This document shows positions 59,269 through 64,000 of a DNA stretch of 64,000 bases, one piece after another. Every line of letters starts with the position of its first letter. Position 1 is the stretch's first letter. The notes below the pieces were generated by a model. That model had not been told where the DNA came from and searched no databases. It saw nothing but the letters and a program-made list of their open reading frames with translations. Source of the DNA: CAVSPO01 sp963730005 (GTDB lineage: Bacteria > Actinomycetota > Actinomycetes > Propionibacteriales > Propionibacteriaceae); the NCBI GenBank assembly GCA_963730005.1, contig CAVSPO010000013.1, forward strand, positions 124,001-188,000, read 5' to 3'. Position numbers and translations under genes: made by a program.

Positions 59269-62200
59269 TTGGCCGCCTCCCGCACTGCGTTGAAGAACAA
59301 GAATGTCGTCTCACGAAGTGGACGTGTCTCGTTCGCTAAGATCCACGAACCACTTGAGATTCCCAACCTGCTGGATCTGCAGATCAAATCCTTCAACTGG
59401 CTGATCGGCAACGACGCTTGGCGTGCTGACGTCGACGCGGCACTTGCGGCCGGACGGACCGACTTGAACCCCAAGTCGGGGCTGGAGGAAATCTTCGAGG
59501 AGATCTCCCCCATCGAGGACTTCTCGCAGACGATGTCGCTGAGCTTCCGCGACCATCGTTTTGAGGATCCCAAGCACTCGATCGAGGAGTGCAAGGACCG
59601 CGACGTCACGTACGGGGCCCCGCTGTTCGTCACGGCGGAGTTCATGAACAACGAGACTGGTGAGATCAAGAGCCAGACCGTGTTCGTGGGCGATTTCCCG
59701 CTGATGACCGACAAGGGCACCTTCATCATCACCGGCACCGAGCGGGTCGTGGTGAGCCAGCTGGTGCGTTCCCCGGGCGTCTACTTCGAACAGACCCCGG
59801 ACAAGACTTCCGACAAGGACATCTTCACCTGCAAGGTGATCCCGTCGCGGGGTGCCTGGCTGGAGTTCGAGATCGACAAGCGTGACCTTGTGGGCGTGCG
59901 GCTGGACCGCAAGCGCAAGCAGAACGTCACCGTGCTGCTCAAGGCCCTGGGTTGGACCGAGGAGCGCATCCTCGAGGAGTTCGGCCAGTACGAATCCATG
60001 CGGATGACCCTCGAGAAGGACCACGTCACGACCCAGGACGAGGCACTGCTCGACATCTATCGCAAGCTGCGCCCAGGTGAGCCGCCGTCGCGCGACGCCG
60101 CCGAGCAGCTGTTGAAGAACTACTACTTCAACGAGAAGCGCTACGACACCGCCAAGGTGGGCCGCTACAAGATCAACAAGAAGCTCGGCCTGGATCTGCC
60201 GTTCGACACGCAGGTGCTGACCGAGGACGACGTCGTCGCCGCGATCCAGTACATCTGCGCGCTGCACGAAGGCAAGTCGGAGTACACCAACAGCCGTGGT
60301 GTTGAGCTGATCGTCGAGCCCGACGACATCGACCACTTCGGCAACCGCCGGCTGCGCACCGTGGGCGAGCTGGTGCAGAACCAGCTGCGCACTGGTCTGG
60401 GCCGGATGGAGCGGGTCGTCCGCGACAGGATGACCACCCAGGACATCGAGGCCATCACGCCGCAGTCGCTGATCAACATCCGGCCAGTAACGGCGGCACT
60501 GAAGGAGTTCTTCGGAACCAGCCAGCTGTCGCAGTTCATGGACCAGAACAATCCGCTGGCCGAGCTCACCCACAAGCGACGCCTGTCGGCGCTGGGGCCG
60601 GGCGGTCTGTCCCGTGACCGGGCCGGCATGGAGGTCCGCGACGTGCACCCGAGCCACTACGGCCGGATGTGCCCCATCGAGACCCCGGAAGGTCCCAACA
60701 TCGGCCTGATCGGCTCGTTGGCGTCCTTCGCCCGGGTCAACGCCTTCGGTTTCATCGAGACGCCTTATCGCCGCGTGGTCGATGCCCAGGTCACCGATGC
60801 CGTGGAGTACCTGACCGCCGACGAGGAGGACCGGTACGTCATCGCTCAGGCCAACGCAGCTGTGGACGAGGACGGCAGGTTCACCGAGGACCGCGTGCTG
60901 GTACGGCTGCGTCACGGCGACATCGACACGGTGCCGGCCGCTGAGGTCGACTACATGGACGTTTCGCCACGCCAGATGGTGTCGGTGGCCACGGCCCTGA
61001 TTCCGTTCCTGGAGCACGACGACGCCTCCCGTGCCCTGATGGGCGCGAACATGCAGCGGCAGGCAGTGCCGTTGCTGCGCAACGAGGCCCCGTTCGTGGG
61101 CACCGGTATGGAGTACCGCGCCGCGGTGGACGTGGGCGACGTGACATTGGCCACCAAGCCCGGGGTCGTCACCTCGGTGTCTGCAGATCTGATCGAAGAG
61201 ACCTGTGACGACGGTACGTACCAGACGTTCCGCCTGGACAAGTTCGTGCGCAGCAATGCCGGGACCTGTGTCAACCAGCGGCCCATCGTCGCGGTCGGCG
61301 ACCGCGTCGAGGTGGGTTCGCCGCTGGCTGACGGCCCCTGCACAGATCTGGGTGAGCTCGCCCTGGGGCGCAACCTGTTGGTGGCGTTCATGCCCTGGGA
61401 GGGACGCAACTACGAGGACGCGATCATCCTCAGCCAGCGCATCGTCAGCGAGGACCTGCTCACCTCGATCCACATCGAGGAGCACGAGGTCGACACCCGG
61501 GACACCAAGCTGGGCCCCGAGGAGATCACTCGCGACATCCCCAATGTGAGCGACGACATGCTCGGCAACCTCGATGACCGCGGCATCATTCGCATCGGCG
61601 CCGAGGTGGTGCCTGGTGACATCCTGGTCGGCAAGGTCACCCCCAAGGGCGAGACCGAGCTGACCCCCGAAGAACGCCTGTTGCGGGCCATCTTCGGTGA
61701 GAAGGCCCGGGAGGTCCGCGACACCTCGATGAAGGTGCCGCACGGCGAGGAAGGCACCGTCATAGGTGTGCGCGTCTTCGACCGTGACGAAGGTGACGAG
61801 CTGCCTCCTGGTGTCAACCAGATGGTCCGCGTCTACGTTGCCCAGAAGCGCAAGGTGCAGGTCGGCGACAAACTGGCCGGCCGGCACGGCAACAAGGGCG
61901 TCATCTCGACCATCCTGCCTCAGGAAGACATGCCGTTCCTCGAGGACGGCACCCCGGTGGACATCATCCTGAACCCGCTGGGCGTCCCCTCCCGAATGAA
62001 CCTGGGTCAGGTGCTCGAGATGCACCTGGGCTGGATCGCCCACTCGGGCTGGGACGTGGGCGATTCCGACGAGCCGTGGGCCGAGCGTCTGCGCGAGGTC
62101 GGGCTGGGCCACGTCGATCCTGCGTCGCAAGTGGCGACGCCGGTCTTCGACGGGGCGAGCCTCGAAGAGATCGACGGGTTGCTCGCCCACCCGCTGCCTG

Positions 62201-62757
62201 ATCGTGACGGCGACATCATGGTGGACGCCGATGGCAAGGCCCAGCTGCTCGACGGCCGCAGTGGCGAACCGTTCCCGACGCGCGCCGGTGTGGGCTACGT
62301 CTACATGCTGAAGCTGCACCACCTGGTCGACGACAAGATCCACGCTCGTTCCACCGGTCCCTACTCGATGATCACGCAGCAGCCGTTGGGCGGCAAGGCC
62401 CAGTTCGGTGGCCAGCGTTTCGGCGAGATGGAGGTCTGGGCGCTCGAGGCCTACGGTGCCGCCTGGGCCCTGCAGGAGATGCTCACGATCAAGTCCGACG
62501 ACGTGTCGGGGCGGGTCAAGACCTACGAAGCGATCGTCAAGGGCGAGAACATCCCGGAGTCGGGTATTCCCGAGAGCTTCAAGGTGCTCGTCAAGGAGAT
62601 GAAGAGCCTCTGCCTGAACGTCGAGGTGCTCTCCAGCGACGGTTCCATCATCGACCTTCGTGATTCCGAGGACGACTACCGCCAGGCCGAGGACTTCGGC
62701 ATTGACATCGGTCGTCGCCCCGGCAGTGACTCGTTCGCTGCCGTCGATGAAGTCTGA
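59269..62757 (+). CDS. rpoB: RNA polymerase subunit beta
   Basis: 1162 residues. FAKIHEPLEIPNLLDLQ start, the rifampicin region GTSQLSQFMDQNN (from about 417) and THKRRLSALGPGG with wild-type D425, H435 and S440, so no rifampicin-resistance change is seen. RPxxYGRMCPIETPEGPNIGL and GRHGNKG blocks are intact. The TTG at 59269 has GAAAGGA upstream and begins AASRTA, as in other actinobacterial RpoB. Confidence 0.98.
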   Translation: MAASRTALKNKNVVSRSGRVSFAKIHEPLEIPNLLDLQIKSFNWLIGNDAWRADVDAALAAGRTDLNPKSGLEEIFEEISPIEDFSQTMSLSFRDHRFEDPKHSIEECKDRDVTYGAPLFVTAEFMNNETGEIKSQTVFVGDFPLMTDKGTFIITGTERVVVSQLVRSPGVYFEQTPDKTSDKDIFTCKVIPSRGAWLEFEIDKRDLVGVRLDRKRKQNVTVLLKALGWTEERILEEFGQYESMRMTLEKDHVTTQDEALLDIYRKLRPGEPPSRDAAEQLLKNYYFNEKRYDTAKVGRYKINKKLGLDLPFDTQVLTEDDVVAAIQYICALHEGKSEYTNSRGVELIVEPDDIDHFGNRRLRTVGELVQNQLRTGLGRMERVVRDRMTTQDIEAITPQSLINIRPVTAALKEFFGTSQLSQFMDQNNPLAELTHKRRLSALGPGGLSRDRAGMEVRDVHPSHYGRMCPIETPEGPNIGLIGSLASFARVNAFGFIETPYRRVVDAQVTDAVEYLTADEEDRYVIAQANAAVDEDGRFTEDRVLVRLRHGDIDTVPAAEVDYMDVSPRQMVSVATALIPFLEHDDASRALMGANMQRQAVPLLRNEAPFVGTGMEYRAAVDVGDVTLATKPGVVTSVSADLIEETCDDGTYQTFRLDKFVRSNAGTCVNQRPIVAVGDRVEVGSPLADGPCTDLGELALGRNLLVAFMPWEGRNYEDAIILSQRIVSEDLLTSIHIEEHEVDTRDTKLGPEEITRDIPNVSDDMLGNLDDRGIIRIGAEVVPGDILVGKVTPKGETELTPEERLLRAIFGEKAREVRDTSMKVPHGEEGTVIGVRVFDRDEGDELPPGVNQMVRVYVAQKRKVQVGDKLAGRHGNKGVISTILPQEDMPFLEDGTPVDIILNPLGVPSRMNLGQVLEMHLGWIAHSGWDVGDSDEPWAERLREVGLGHVDPASQVATPVFDGASLEEIDGLLAHPLPDRDGDIMVDADGKAQLLDGRSGEPFPTRAGVGYVYMLKLHHLVDDKIHARSTGPYSMITQQPLGGKAQFGGQRFGEMEVWALEAYGAAWALQEMLTIKSDDVSGRVKTYEAIVKGENIPESGIPESFKVLVKEMKSLCLNVEVLSSDGSIIDLRDSEDDYRQAEDFGIDIGRRPGSDSFAAVDEV

Positions 62758-62766
62758 GTCCGTGTT

Positions 62767-62790
62767 GCCGGCGGGCGATGGCCCGCCGGC
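62767..62790 (+). other. Perfect hairpin between rpoB and rpoC
   Basis: GCCGGCGGGC-GATG-GCCCGCCGGC forms a 10-bp stem with a GATG tetraloop. No T-run follows. A possible processing or pausing site within rpoBC. Confidence 0.6.
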
Positions 62791-62866
62791 GATCGACCAG
62801 TCCATTTCGACTAACTCAGACAAGAATTGACACCACTTGCCTGCTGGCAGGGGAAAGAGAAGAAAC

Positions 62867-64000
62867 GTGCTGGACACCAACGCATACGACGAACTCCGCA
62901 TCGGCCTGGCGACCGCAGACCAGATTCGCGAGTGGTCGCACGGTGAGGTCAAGAAGCCGGAAACGATCAACTACCGCACGCTCAAGCCTGAGCGGGACGG
63001 ACTCTTCTGCGAGAAGGTGTTCGGTCCCACCCGGGACTGGGAGTGCTACTGCGGCAAGTACAAGCGGGTGCGCTTCAAGGGCATCATCTGCGAGCGCTGT
63101 GGCGTCGAGGTCACACGCTCGAACGTGCGCCGGGAACGCATGGGCCACATCGAGCTGGCTGCCCCGGTCACCCATATCTGGTACTTCAAGGGCGTGCCGA
63201 GCCGTTTGGGCTACCTGCTCGACATCGCCCCGAAGGACCTCGAGAAGGTCATCTACTTCGCGGCCTACATGATCACCGAGGTGGACGACGAGGCCCGCCA
63301 CCGCGACCTGCCGAGCCTGGAGGCCAAGGTGGAGGCCGAGCGCAAGCAGATCGCCAAGCTGGGCGAGTCTGCTCTGGCCAAGCGCACCACCAAGCTGGAG
63401 GAGGACCTCGCCAAGCTGGAGGAGGAGGGCTCGGCACTCGACGTCACCAAGCGGGTCCGGGCCGGCGCGGACAAGGAGCTGCGGGCTCTGCGCAGCCGTA
63501 CTGCTCGCGAGCTCGACCGCCTCGACGCGGTCTGGAGCCGCTTCAAGACCCTCAAGGTGCAGGACCTCGAAGGCGACGAGGTGCTTTACCGCGAGATGAA
63601 GAGCCGCTTCGGCAAGTATTTCAAGGGCTACATGGGTGCCGAGGCGATCAAGCATCGCCTGGAAACCTTCGACGTCACGGCAGAGTCCGAAAACCTGCGC
63701 AACACGATCCAGACCGGTAAGGGTCAGCGCAAGACGCGCGCCCTCAAGCGCCTCAAGGTCGTCTCTGCGTTCCTGGACGGCACCAACTCGCCGATGGGCA
63801 TGGTGCTGGATTGCTGCCCGGTCATCCCCCCGGACCTGCGTCCCATGGTGCAGCTGGACGGCGGTCGCTTCGCGACGTCCGACCTCAACGACCTGTACCG
63901 GCGCGTCATCAATCGCAACAACCGGCTCAAGCGGCTGCTTGACCTCGGCGCACCCGAGATCATCGTCAACAACGAGAAGCGCATGCTGCAGGAGTCGGTT
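62867..64000 (+). CDS. rpoC: RNA polymerase subunit beta' (N-terminal 378 codons; runs off the window)
   Basis: Starts VLDTNAYDELRIGLA, with zinc cysteines YCGKY (about 62-66) and IICERCG (about 75-81), and the coiled-coil KHRLETFD region. The DNA-binding lid and PVIPPDLRPMVQLDGGRFATSDLNDLY are present; the NADFDGD active site lies beyond the window. GTG at 62867 with GGGGAAAGA upstream. Confidence 0.97.
   Translation, partial: MLDTNAYDELRIGLATADQIREWSHGEVKKPETINYRTLKPERDGLFCEKVFGPTRDWECYCGKYKRVRFKGIICERCGVEVTRSNVRRERMGHIELAAPVTHIWYFKGVPSRLGYLLDIAPKDLEKVIYFAAYMITEVDDEARHRDLPSLEAKVEAERKQIAKLGESALAKRTTKLEEDLAKLEEEGSALDVTKRVRAGADKELRALRSRTARELDRLDAVWSRFKTLKVQDLEGDEVLYREMKSRFGKYFKGYMGAEAIKHRLETFDVTAESENLRNTIQTGKGQRKTRALKRLKVVSAFLDGTNSPMGMVLDCCPVIPPDLRPMVQLDGGRFATSDLNDLYRRVINRNNRLKRLLDLGAPEIIVNNEKRMLQESV

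Noticed and set aside
59311..62970. A 1219-codon frame opposite rpoB
   Set aside because: Same shadow effect; the sense strand encodes RpoB.

Overview
The window is a high-GC, gene-dense stretch of a bacterial chromosome. The organism is almost certainly an actinobacterium: there is a mycothiol S-conjugate amidase (mca), an actinobacterial protein mannosyltransferase, a gephyrin-like Glp with its membrane partner, a DUF501 gene, TTG/GTG starts, and many genes that begin 6-7 nt after a TAnnnT -10 hexamer (leaderless type). Two blocks have the gene order I remember from Mycobacterium tuberculosis: 5-formyl-THF cyclo-ligase to ppx, and tRNA-Thr/tRNA-Met/rpmG to rpoC. Mycolate-specific genes are not seen, so a non-mycolate lineage such as the Propionibacteriales is my best guess; it is not proven. 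No phage, insertion sequence, CRISPR array or defence island is visible.

Layout. 0-4 kb: a zinc-ribbon FmdB/Ruc-like gene, 5-formyl-THF cyclo-ligase, a divergent leaderless promoter, glp, a rimJ-like acetyltransferase and sepX/glpR (cell division). 4.1-4.9 kb: tRNA-Ala, an array of nine exact-length 57-bp repeats plus a seed copy, and the 3' remnant of a 3-methyladenine DNA glycosylase gene. 4.9-9 kb: uracil permease, exonuclease III and protein mannosyltransferase. 9-13 kb: rsmI, tatD, rsmA, ispE and a TetR gene. 13.5-17.4 kb: tRNA-Gln, a glmU that lacks the acetyltransferase catalytic coils, prs, rplY, pth. 17.4-26 kb: mfd, a SurA-like lipoprotein, mazG, eno, ftsB-like, DUF501, ppx and a short-armed tRNA-Leu(TAA). 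26-35 kb: a Nudix gene, a lipoprotein, an SRPBCC protein, an amino-acid ABC transporter with two binding proteins, a LapA-like protein and a K+ channel with a small membrane partner. 35-47.6 kb: tandem Usp, DUF2625, msrA, ung, MFS, AI-2E-family, DUF4097-like, greA, mca, MFS, uppS, SDR and mutT. 47.6-51 kb: tRNA-Tyr, ahpC, ahpF and deoD. 51-64 kb: tRNA-Thr, tRNA-Met, rpmG, two MaoC-type genes, murB, UPF0340, tRNA-Trp, secE, nusG, rplK, rplA, rplJ, rplL, rpoB and the first 378 codons of rpoC.

How the parts work together. The window is mainly core housekeeping: translation and transcription (ribosomal proteins, secE/nusG, rpoBC, rRNA methylases, pth, tRNAs), envelope precursors (glmU, murB, uppS, ispE, pmt), division (glp-sepX, ftsB-like), DNA repair and nucleotide hygiene (mfd, ung, xthA, mutT, mazG) and redox defence (ahpCF, msrA, mca, Ruc-like). 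The unusual parts are small: the truncated GlmU, the repeat array grown from the tag remnant, the class-I-size tRNA-Leu(TAA), the self-complementary TAnnnTA divergent promoters and several structured mRNA leaders.
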